Part shown: positions 29,835 to 36,478 of the stretch, in pieces
Position numbering within the stretch: position 1 is the first letter of the stretch
How the letters are laid out: each line of letters starts with the position of its first letter
Assembly (NCBI GenBank): GCA_009692945.1
Contig: SHYD01000020.1
Coordinates: 1 to 40,170, forward strand
Source of the DNA: Dehalococcoidia bacterium
GTDB taxonomy: Bacteria > Chloroflexota > Dehalococcoidia > SHYD01
Direction of reading: 5' to 3'
DNA: 40,170 nucleotides
Notes under the pieces: generated by a model
Told to the model about the DNA's origin: nothing
What the model saw: the letters and a program-made list of their open reading frames with translations, nothing else
The model's database searches: none
Position numbers and translations under genes: made by a program

Positions 29835-30179
29835 GTACGAGTTCAGAGTCGTAAGAATTCACCGTTGAGGGGCGGCCGGGCTCAGGAGTGGGAGTGCACG
29901 AGGGCGGCAGCCCTCTGCCGGGGGAGTGGGGGTGCCCCCCACAGAGAATGCGCCTCTTTTTGCCTTGGGTTGGGGGGAGTGGCTCATATCCCCCGCGAAC
30001 CCCTGACACTGAATAGATACTCAGAGTCGAGTTCGGAGTCGAGGTTTGGCCACGAGGGTGAAGGGGGCGAAGCCATCCTGCCGGGGGCCTGGGGTGTTCC
30101 CCCAGAAACACTACCTTTTCTTCTTCTCGGGGGGCGGGGCAAACGATCGAGAAACTGCCACTTAAATCTGAACAGATAC
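29835..30179 (+). mobile_element. Miniature element B, interrupted by element A copy 1
   Basis: Outer element of a nested pair. Its left end GTACGAGTTCAGAGTC (29835-29850) and the reverse complement of its right end, GTATCTGTTCAGATTTAAG (right end at 30179), share GTA-NNN-GTTCAGA. The body after the inserted copy (30029-30179) has the family features: GGGGGCGAAGCC hairpin arms and a C-rich CCCCC block. Flanking octamers GGCGGCTA (29827-29834) and GGGAGCTA (30180-30187) match at 6 of 8, consistent with an old target duplication. No coding capacity. Confidence 0.55.
29851..30020 (+). mobile_element. Miniature inverted-repeat element A, copy 1
   Basis: 170-bp non-coding element bounded by GTAAGAATTCACCGTTGAGG at the left and ...CCCCTGACACTGAATAGATAC at the right, which are imperfect inverted repeats (GTA-NNN-ATTCA-TGT--AGGGG). 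It is flanked by a perfect 8-bp direct repeat TCAGAGTC (29843-29850 and 30021-30028). Inside are the hairpins GAGGGC-GGCA-GCCCTC (29900-29915) and GGGGG-TG-CCCCC (29928-29939). The GTAA end and 8-bp duplication recall IS66-type transposons, a tentative link. Confidence 0.8.
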
Positions 30180-30194
30180 GGGAGCTACTCCTTG

Positions 30195-30224
30195 TTGCGC
30201 TCCCCGATCAACGGTTCCTATAAT
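30195..30224 (+). promoter_or_regulatory. Probable sigma-70-type promoter of the SDR gene
   Basis: TTGCGC (30195-30200), an 18-bp spacer and a perfect TATAAT (30219-30224). The predicted start site near 30231 leaves a leader of about 67 nt before the SDR gene. The promoter begins only 15 bp after the end of miniature element B. Confidence 0.6.
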
Positions 30225-30297
30225 GCGGTGCCCCGGCGGCCCGCTCGATTGGCCGATCTTCCGGGGTGGTCCACCAAATGAGAGCGAGGAACAGCAC

Positions 30298-31056
30298 ATG
30301 GGACGGTTCGATGGACGGGTGGCGCTGATCACGGGGGCCGCGCGCGGGATTGGAGCGGCTTCGGCGCGGCAGCTCGCCGGCGAGGGGGCGGCGGTGGTGA
30401 TCACCGACATGGATGCCGGCCCTGCCGAGGAGGTGGCACAGGACGTGAGGTCGTCCGGGGGGAAGGCGCTGGCCGTGGCGTGCGATGTGAGCTCGCGGGA
30501 GCAGGTGTTCGCCGCGGTGGACCGCGGAGTCGCCGAGTTCGGGCGGCTGGACATCATGGTGTCCAACGCCGGCATCACGCGGGACAACATGTTGTACAAG
30601 ATGACCGACGACGATTGGGACGCCGTCATCAACACCCACCTCCGTGGGAGTTTTCTGGCGGCCCAGGCGGCCCAGAAGCCGATGGTGGGCCAGCGGTACG
30701 GCAAGATCATCCTGATGTCGTCGTTGTCGGCGCTGGGTATGCGCGGCCAGACCAACTACAGCACCGCCAAGGCCGGCCTGCAGGGGATGGCCCGGACCCT
30801 GGCCATCGAACTGGGCCAGTTCAACATCAACGTCAACGCCATCGCCCCCGGCTACATCGAGACGAGGATGACGCGCGACACCGCGGCCCGCATGGGGCTG
30901 ACCTGGGAGCAACTTGCCGAACAGTGGGTGAAGCTGGTGCCACTGCGGCGCATTGGCACCCCCGAAGACATTGCGAAGGTGGTGGCGTTCCTCGCGAGCG
31001 ACGAAGCCGGGTTCATCACGGGCGAGACGATCTACGTCTCGGGAGGCGCGAAGTAA
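30298..31056 (+). CDS. Short-chain dehydrogenase/reductase, FabG-like
   Basis: 252 residues from the ATG at 30298 with GCGAGGA upstream; longer in-frame starts run into the promoter. Classical SDR: cofactor loop TGAARGIGAAS at about 12-22, SNAG (90s), catalytic serine in MSSLSA, and catalytic NYSTAKAG (Y and K four apart). The end GETIYVSGGAK is typical. An acidic residue after beta-2 (ITDMDAG) suggests NAD(H) preference. The substrate is unknown; it stands alone between two repeat-bearing gaps. Confidence 0.85.
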   Translation: MGRFDGRVALITGAARGIGAASARQLAGEGAAVVITDMDAGPAEEVAQDVRSSGGKALAVACDVSSREQVFAAVDRGVAEFGRLDIMVSNAGITRDNMLYKMTDDDWDAVINTHLRGSFLAAQAAQKPMVGQRYGKIILMSSLSALGMRGQTNYSTAKAGLQGMARTLAIELGQFNINVNAIAPGYIETRMTRDTAARMGLTWEQLAEQWVKLVPLRRIGTPEDIAKVVAFLASDEAGFITGETIYVSGGAK

Positions 31057-31097
31057 TTGTTCACAGGTGAGGCAACGCTCGAAGGCTGTGCTTCCCA

Positions 31098-31200
31098 CCC
31101 TTCGGCAAGCTCAGGACGGCGCCCACCCACCCATTTCGTCTGTGTGTGGGGACACCCCATGCCCCGGCAGAGGGGCGCCCGCCCCTCGTGCACTCCCCGG
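31098..31200 (-). repeat. Degenerate inverted copy of the GC-rich repeat family
   Basis: In the convergent gap between the SDR and the HdrB-like gene. On the minus strand it reads GGGAGTGCACGAGGGGCG...CCCCTCTGCCGGGGCATGGGG, closely following the core of elements A and B. The hairpin GAGGGGCG-CC-CGCCCCTC (31170-31187) and GGGG-ACA-CCCC (31148-31158) are preserved in place of the shorter arms of element A. CCCTTCGGCAAGCTCAGGAC (31098-31117) is a separate 20-bp repeat also found at 34870-34889. No terminal repeats or target duplication are detectable. The hairpins may serve as terminators. Confidence 0.6.
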
Positions 31201-31211
31201 CCCGAACGCCC

Positions 31212-32090
31212 CTACGCGGGCTGTTTGACCATTCCCAATTTGCGCAGCACCGGAGTCAATGACACCATGTTGCGCTGAATGCCCAACTCCTGGGGGTCGA
31301 TGCCCAGGGCCAACCCGATGAGCTGCGGCAGGTGGAATATCGGGATGCCCAACTCCTTCTTGGTCGAGGCTGCGGCCCGCTCCTGCTGGCCGTCCAGATT
31401 GAGGTGGCAGAGCGGGCAGGGCACCACCATGGCGTCGGCCCCTTTGTCCTTGGCCTCGCCGGTGTGCTTGGCGGCCATGGCCAGTGAGTTGGTCTCGTCG
31501 GCAGCGGCGATGGGGAAGCCGCAGCACTTCCCCTTGCCGCTGATGTCCACGTTGGTGGCGCCCATCCCGGTGATGATTTGTTCGAGGTACCGCTTGCGCC
31601 CGCCCTGCTCAATAACATCGTCGGGGCGGCGCATGTAGCAGCCGTAGAAGGGCGAGACGCCCACATCGGTCAGCGGGTTGGTGACCAGCCCCTCCAGCAG
31701 CTCCACCCCCACCTCCTCCACCAGGATCCAGAGGAAGTGCTTGACCACGGTGGTGCCCTTGTACTCGAGCCCCTCTTCCCGCAGGAACCGTTCGTTGATG
31801 GCGGTGCGGTACTGTTCGTTCATCAACCGCAGCCGGGCCGCGCCGATGACGCCCTGGCAGGTGCTGCAGATGGTCATGATGGGCAGACCCATCTGCTCGG
31901 CCTTAGCCAGGGTGCGTGCGTTGATCGGGTCGGAGATCTCGGTGGTCAGCACGCCGGCGCCGTTGCAGCCCACATCCAGCATCTCGACCAGTTCGACCCC
32001 GATCTTCTTGGCGACCGCGACGGTTGATTGATAGAGTTCGGGGCACGCTCCCTTGGAGACGCAACCCGTATAGAACGCATACTTGTTCAT
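31212..32090 (-). CDS. HdrB-like CCG-domain subunit (SdhE/FrdE type)
   Basis: 292 residues with two CCG domains of the heterodisulfide-reductase B family. The second is complete: C151, C189-C190, C225, C228, suitable for a non-cubane [4Fe-4S] cluster. The first has C10, C42, C75 and C78, but glycine (G41) replaces the first cysteine of the CC pair. In non-classical succinate/fumarate reductases this subunit replaces the membrane anchors SdhC/D. It is the third gene after the SdhA-like and SdhB-like genes (14 nt gap). No membrane helices. Confidence 0.82.
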   Translation of the reverse strand: MNKYAFYTGCVSKGACPELYQSTVAVAKKIGVELVEMLDVGCNGAGVLTTEISDPINARTLAKAEQMGLPIMTICSTCQGVIGAARLRLMNEQYRTAINERFLREEGLEYKGTTVVKHFLWILVEEVGVELLEGLVTNPLTDVGVSPFYGCYMRRPDDVIEQGGRKRYLEQIITGMGATNVDISGKGKCCGFPIAAADETNSLAMAAKHTGEAKDKGADAMVVPCPLCHLNLDGQQERAAASTKKELGIPIFHLPQLIGLALGIDPQELGIQRNMVSLTPVLRKLGMVKQPA

Positions 32091-32104
32091 GCCCTGGGCA
32101 CTCC

Positions 32105-33061
32105 TTATTTCTGGCCGGCCTTGAATTCAGCTTCCACCTTTTCGAAGATGCGCTTGATGTGCTCGGCGCCGGAGCGTTTGGGGTGGATGACGGCCACCTT
32201 GCCCCTGGTCAACGCCTTCAGAGCGACGGGGGCGAGCCGCAGCGACCCCATGATGCCCTCGGTATCCATCGTGATCTTGAACTCGTCCAGCCAGCCGCTC
32301 TCTTTGACGGACTTCGCGAAACTGTCGTAATGGCGGGCGACTTTGGGGTTCTGCTTGCCGGACCGGATGCCGTGGCGCACCGAAAGGTCTCGCATGTCCA
32401 TGATGCGGTGTGTCGGATCAATGCCGACCGGGCAGTGTTCGCTGGCTTCCCAGCAGTGTACGCAGTCCCACATCCCCTTGGGCTCGCCGGCCATGGTGAG
32501 CCGCTCTTTGGTTGCGGTGTCCCGCGGGTCGATCATAAAGCGGTAGGCCTTGGTCAGCGCTGCGGGGCCCATGAACCCCTGGTCCACGTCGATCACGGTG
32601 CAGCCGAAATCGCACAGGCCGCACATGGTGCACCGCATCATGGTACGGACGTTGGCCATCGCCTCCTCGGTGACGGGTTTGGCCGGCGCGCCATCGGAAA
32701 CCAACCATGGTTTCATGGCCCGGTACTTGTCCCAGAGGAAGGTCTGATCGTCGTACATCAGGTCTTTTGTCTGCCTGGCATAGGGGGCAGGCTCAACCGC
32801 GATGACGCCGTCTTTGACCGTTTTGTCCACCGGGGTGAGACAAGAGAGGGTCAGCTTGCCGTTCATGCGGACGACGCAGTCGCCGCAGAAGCCGCGTCCG
32901 CAGTTGCCCCGGAACCCCAGGCTGCCGTCCTGCTCCTCCCGGATCTGGACGAGGGCGTCGAACACCGTGGCCCCTGGGGCCAGGTCGACGCTGTACTCCT
33001 GCTGGGAGGGCTTCCCTCCGGTGCGGGGATCGTGGCGGCGGACTTTGAAGGTTACATCCAT
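32105..33061 (-). CDS. Succinate dehydrogenase/fumarate reductase iron-sulfur subunit-like
   Basis: 318 residues with GGAGGGACC before the ATG. N-terminal plant-ferredoxin domain with the [2Fe-2S] ligands C54, C59, C62 and C74. C-terminal domain: C144, C147, C150, C154 (CxxCxxCxxxC), then C200, C203 and C210-P. The cysteine normally found four residues before the final CP is alanine (A206), with an extra cysteine at 203 instead, so the third cluster is unusual. It passes electrons between the flavoprotein and the CCG subunit. About 60 residues longer at the C terminus than E. coli SdhB. Confidence 0.85.
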   Translation of the reverse strand: MDVTFKVRRHDPRTGGKPSQQEYSVDLAPGATVFDALVQIREEQDGSLGFRGNCGRGFCGDCVVRMNGKLTLSCLTPVDKTVKDGVIAVEPAPYARQTKDLMYDDQTFLWDKYRAMKPWLVSDGAPAKPVTEEAMANVRTMMRCTMCGLCDFGCTVIDVDQGFMGPAALTKAYRFMIDPRDTATKERLTMAGEPKGMWDCVHCWEASEHCPVGIDPTHRIMDMRDLSVRHGIRSGKQNPKVARHYDSFAKSVKESGWLDEFKITMDTEGIMGSLRLAPVALKALTRGKVAVIHPKRSGAEHIKRIFEKVEAEFKAGQK

Positions 33062-33083
33062 GGTCCCTCCGAGAAACCTGACA

Positions 33084-34700
33084 TCAGTTTGTGCTGGGCT
33101 GCCAGCGGGACATCTCCACCGGGCGCTGGGTGACTGCCGGGCTACCGCTGGTCAGTGTCACCAGATGGTGCTGCGCGCCCTGATTGGGGTCGGCGGTGGG
33201 GAAGTCGGTCCGGTAGTGCACGCCCCGGCTCTCCTGCCGTGCTGCGGCGGAGGCGACGATGGCCTGGGCCGCATCCAGCAGGTTGCCCAATTCCAGGTAA
33301 TGGAGGTAACCGAAATTGTAATCCTGGTTGCGGCTGGTGACCCCCGCGGTCTTGTAGGCGTCCGCAACGCGTTCGATGGTCTGGGATGCCTGGCTCAGGC
33401 CGGTGGCGTCTCGAACCAGCCCGGCATGCTGATGCATGGCCGCCGCCAGTTCCTTGCGTAGCGCCGCAACGTTGGGGCCTCCCTCGCGCCGGAAAATGTT
33501 GAGACGGCGGTTCTCCGCGTGGTCCGCCATACGGTCGGTCTCGGGCATGTAGGGGCGCCCGCCGGTGTAGTCGGCCGCGGCCCGGCCCGTTCTTCGGGCG
33601 GTGGTGAGCGAGGCGAGCAGGAAATTCCCGGGAAGCCCGTAGGCGCCATGGACGGTTGCGCCGGCACATTCGCCCACCGCGAACAGCCCGCCGATGCTGG
33701 TCGCCCCCTCGTGGTTGACCGCCACGCCGCCCAGCAGGCGGTGCATGGCGGGGCGCACCGGCAGTTTCCCATCCGCGAGTTTGAGACCCGCCAGTCCGGA
33801 AACCCGCTGGTTGGTGTTGAAGAACCGGTTGGTGAGCCCCTTATCGAAGGTATACTCCAAGGCGACGCAGCCGTCCTCGCCCCGGCCCCCGGCGATGGCC
33901 GCTGCGATGGCGCGCGGCAGTGCCGCCTCAGCTTCAGTGATGGGTTCACCGGATGCGGTGACTCGCTCGGCGGTGGCGGTCAACACTTCGCTGACCGCCA
34001 ACCGGCTGTTTTTGAGGACAAATGGATGGTATTGGACGAACTCCATATCCACCAGCGGGGCGCCGAGCCGGTAGGCGAACGCGATCCCGTCGCCGCTGCA
34101 GTGCAGCGATGCCGTGCTGGGTTCGTACAGGCGGCGCGGGCCGCCGGTGGCCAGGATGACCGCCTTGGCTCCGATGAACTCGAACCGGCCGGTGGCGAGA
34201 TCGAGAACCACCACTCCGCTGACGGCGCTCCCCTCGGTGGTCGCCTCCTCTACCACGAACTCCTCGTAGAGCTTGATCCCTGACTTCAGCACCTGCTCGT
34301 AGAGCACCTGAGTCAGCACATGGCCGGTCATGTCGTCGGCGATCAGCCCGCGCGCGGTTGCGCTGCCGGGCAACCGAGTGAGGTCGTAGGCGGCGCCGTC
34401 TCGATTGAAGGGGACACCCCAACGGTCCAGTTCCTCCACCACCCACGAGGCGTCCTTGCACACCGAGTCGACCACCGCCTGGTCAGCCAAGAAGCCGCCC
34501 GCGTGGATGGTTTCCTTGGCATGGGCCTCCGGAGAGTCGCCGGGTCCCAGCGCCGCGTTGAGTCCGTCCTGGATCGTGATGGAGTAGCTGCTGGTGGGGT
34601 TGGTGCGGGTGATGAGCGCGACCGACGCGCCCTTGGAATGGGCATGAACGGCGGCCTGCATTCCAGCGATTCCGCCGCCCACGACAACGACGTCAAACAT
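33084..34700 (-). CDS. SdhA/FrdA-family flavoprotein, atypical active site
   Basis: 538 residues. N-terminal dinucleotide fold VVVVGGGIAGMQAA, then the SdhA landmarks in order: QYHP (H225), SE (237-238), R263, RPAMH (H320), GLFAVGEC. Two key differences: the FAD-linking histidine of SdhA (SHTVSAQGG) is Y39 here, so the flavin is probably not linked as in SdhA; and the substrate-binding arginine of the HGANRLGSNS motif is missing (HGAYGLPGNF, G355). It is 22 nt upstream of the iron-sulfur gene. It may oxidise or reduce a substrate other than succinate/fumarate. Confidence 0.82.
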   Translation of the reverse strand: MFDVVVVGGGIAGMQAAVHAHSKGASVALITRTNPTSSYSITIQDGLNAALGPGDSPEAHAKETIHAGGFLADQAVVDSVCKDASWVVEELDRWGVPFNRDGAAYDLTRLPGSATARGLIADDMTGHVLTQVLYEQVLKSGIKLYEEFVVEEATTEGSAVSGVVVLDLATGRFEFIGAKAVILATGGPRRLYEPSTASLHCSGDGIAFAYRLGAPLVDMEFVQYHPFVLKNSRLAVSEVLTATAERVTASGEPITEAEAALPRAIAAAIAGGRGEDGCVALEYTFDKGLTNRFFNTNQRVSGLAGLKLADGKLPVRPAMHRLLGGVAVNHEGATSIGGLFAVGECAGATVHGAYGLPGNFLLASLTTARRTGRAAADYTGGRPYMPETDRMADHAENRRLNIFRREGGPNVAALRKELAAAMHQHAGLVRDATGLSQASQTIERVADAYKTAGVTSRNQDYNFGYLHYLELGNLLDAAQAIVASAAARQESRGVHYRTDFPTADPNQGAQHHLVTLTSGSPAVTQRPVEMSRWQPSTN

Positions 34701-34753
34701 AAGGCACCTGCGGTTGCAACGGGGTTCGGGTGTCCGGAGACTGGCCCGGCACT

Positions 34754-34782
34754 ATGCTAGCACGGGGGGTAGACCCCCGCAA
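34754..34782 (-). promoter_or_regulatory. Possible promoter of the flavoprotein operon
   Basis: On the minus strand TTGCGG (34782-34777), a 17-bp spacer and TAGCAT (34759-34754), about 53 bp upstream of the flavoprotein ATG. Each box matches its consensus at four of six positions. The spacer contains the dyad GGGGGT-CT-ACCCCC, where a regulator could bind. Weak evidence. Confidence 0.3.
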
Positions 34783-34798
34783 CCGAAACCGGGCAGAG

Positions 34799-34985
34799 GT
34801 AAGAGTTCACTGTTGAGGGGCGGCTGGGCTCAGAAGTGGGAGTGCGCGAGGGCGACAGCCTTCCTGCTTGTCCTGAGCTCGCCGAAGGGCCGGGGGCGTG
34901 GGGAGGTGCCCCCCACAGAGAATCCTCCTCTTTTTTCCTGGAGTGGGGGGCGTGGCTCCTATCCCCCGAACCCCTGACACTGCTA
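34799..34985 (+). mobile_element. Element A copy 2, right end lost
   Basis: The left end GTAAGAGTTCACTGTTGAGG matches copies 1 and 3 almost exactly, and the body follows them through CCCCTGACACTG at about 34970-34982; the terminal AATAGATAC is replaced by unrelated sequence, so no target duplication can be found. Between the two core hairpins it carries an extra segment with GTCCTGAGCTCGCCGAAGGG (34870-34889), a 20-bp motif seen again near 31098. It lies in the divergent gap between the flavoprotein and amidohydrolase genes. Confidence 0.7.
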
Positions 34986-35031
34986 TGAAAAGGCGCTGGC
35001 TCACCAGGAACAGCATTTCCTCCAGGGGTGT

Positions 35032-35130
35032 CCAGCGGGTCTCCCGCTGGCGGGGAGTGTGAGGGGTGTACCCTCACCATCCAGCTCTGTATTTCTCCTC
35101 CGGCGGGGAGGGGGTCAAGGGGCGCGCCCC
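35032..35130. repeat. Cluster of three strong palindromes
   Basis: CCAGCGGG-TCT-CCCGCTGG (35032-35050), GTGAGGG-GTGTA-CCCTCAC (35059-35077) and GGGGCGCGCCCC (35119-35130) lie within 100 bp of non-coding DNA, following element A copy 2. The style (GGGG-TGT-CCC hairpins, GC-rich) matches the repeat family, but the sequence is a different type and occurs once in the window. It is probably a further repeat element. No gene is visible between 34985 and 35350. Confidence 0.5.
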
Positions 35131-35236
35131 GTTCGCCATGAGTGATCTTGGGGGAGGTCGCCGTCCTAACCTGTTCATGACCCGGTGGTGTCCCCAAGGT
35201 CATGGGCGTCGGATATGGATACACGCGTACGCGTTG

Positions 35237-35263
35237 TTGACAAGTGGGGCCTGTTGGTATAAA
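35237..35263 (+). promoter_or_regulatory. Probable promoter of the amidohydrolase-ADH operon
   Basis: A perfect TTGACA (35237-35242), a short 15-bp spacer and TATAAA (35258-35263). The predicted start near 35270 gives a leader of about 80 nt. The spacer is two bases below optimum, so an activator may help. Confidence 0.55.
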
Positions 35264-35350
35264 ACCGCGGTGCTCCAAGTAATAGCCACGCCCTGCGCCC
35301 GAGGCCCGCACCATGCCGGACCCGGCGCGTTCCAACTCTCAGGAGGCCCC

Positions 35351-36439
35351 ATGAGCGGCGGACGAATCATCGACGGCGACGGCCACATTTTCGAAGACAT
35401 CGCTGGCATCGAACGGCACATGCCGGAGGCGTTCCGCAAGCAACACCGCGTTCCGGTTCCCATCATTCCGTCGCTGGACCACATGCATGGCCCGATGATC
35501 AAGCTTCAGGCTGGGGCCTTTGGCGGCGGGAAGATGATTGGCCAGCCGGAATGGAAGGAGTTCATGGAGGATGTGGGCATCGAATCGGCGGTGCTCTATC
35601 CCACCTCAGCCCTCGCCTACGGCGTCATCACCGACATCGACTGGTCGGTCTGCCTGGCCCGCGCCTACAACGAGTGGCTCCACGAGGCGTACGTGGCCAA
35701 AGGAGACATCTTCAAGGGTATGGCCCTGATCCCGATGGTCGACCCTGACGCCGCGGTGGCGGAACTTCGTTATGCCATCAGAGAACTGGGGATGACCGGC
35801 GCCATGATCCCTTCCAACGGTCTTCAGGCGACCTTGGGGTCGAAGAAGTACTGGCCCGTCTATCAGGAAGCCGAGTCGTTGGGATGCAGCCTGGCGCTCC
35901 ACGGCGGCAGCCACCACAACATGGGAATGGACGACTTCACCACCTTCGCGCCCGTCCATGCCCTGGGCCACCCCTTCGGCATGATGATCAACCTGGCTAG
36001 CATGGTATTCAACGGGGTGTTCGACCGCTTCCCCAACCTGCGGGTCGGCTACCTGGAGGCGGGCGTCGCGTGGTTCCTGTTCTGCCTGGAACGGTTCGAC
36101 GGCTCCTGGGCTGCATTCCAACCCTTCGATTTTGCCGATCAATTGGTCAAAACTCGCCCCGGTGAGAAGATGAGCAAGTACATCAAGCGGCTCATCGAAA
36201 ACGACCGCCTGTTCATCGGCTGTGAAGGGGATGAGCCAACCCTCGGTTACGCCGTGAAGGTGGTGGGATCGAAGCCCTTCATCTACTCCTCCGACTTCCC
36301 CCACGAGGTCACCGCGGAGAGCTGCAAGGAAGAGATCCAAGAGCTGCGAGAGAACCCCGAACTGAGCGACGACGACAAGAGCAACATCCTCTTCCGCAAC
36401 GCCGAGCGGTTCTATCAGGCCAGAGTGCCGGTGGCCTAG
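35351..36439 (+). CDS. Amidohydrolase family 2 (ACMSD-like) metalloenzyme
   Basis: 362 residues from the ATG at 35351, directly after AGGAGG; the frame is open further upstream but only through the repeat region. TIM-barrel metal-site elements: D10-G-H12 near the N terminus, LHGGSHH in the middle, and SDFPHE with the conserved aspartate near the C terminus. COG2159-type members are decarboxylases or hydrolases of aromatic-breakdown intermediates. The substrate is unknown. It is followed after 39 nt by a zinc alcohol dehydrogenase gene, implying a shared catabolic route. Confidence 0.82.
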   Translation: MSGGRIIDGDGHIFEDIAGIERHMPEAFRKQHRVPVPIIPSLDHMHGPMIKLQAGAFGGGKMIGQPEWKEFMEDVGIESAVLYPTSALAYGVITDIDWSVCLARAYNEWLHEAYVAKGDIFKGMALIPMVDPDAAVAELRYAIRELGMTGAMIPSNGLQATLGSKKYWPVYQEAESLGCSLALHGGSHHNMGMDDFTTFAPVHALGHPFGMMINLASMVFNGVFDRFPNLRVGYLEAGVAWFLFCLERFDGSWAAFQPFDFADQLVKTRPGEKMSKYIKRLIENDRLFIGCEGDEPTLGYAVKVVGSKPFIYSSDFPHEVTAESCKEEIQELRENPELSDDDKSNILFRNAERFYQARVPVA

Positions 36440-36478
36440 CCGTCATCCCACGAACGCTCACCAAAGGAGTCCCACCGA

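Noticed and set aside
29803-30111. Minus-strand open frame across miniature elements
   Set aside because: It lies entirely within the repeat elements, has a low-complexity Pro/Gly/Arg composition and no similarity to a known family.
34986-35230. A third nested element whose insertion split copy 2 of element A (rejoining at GGATATGGATAC near 35210)
   Set aside because: The supposed displaced end matches AATAGATAC only with gaps and no 8-bp duplication could be found.
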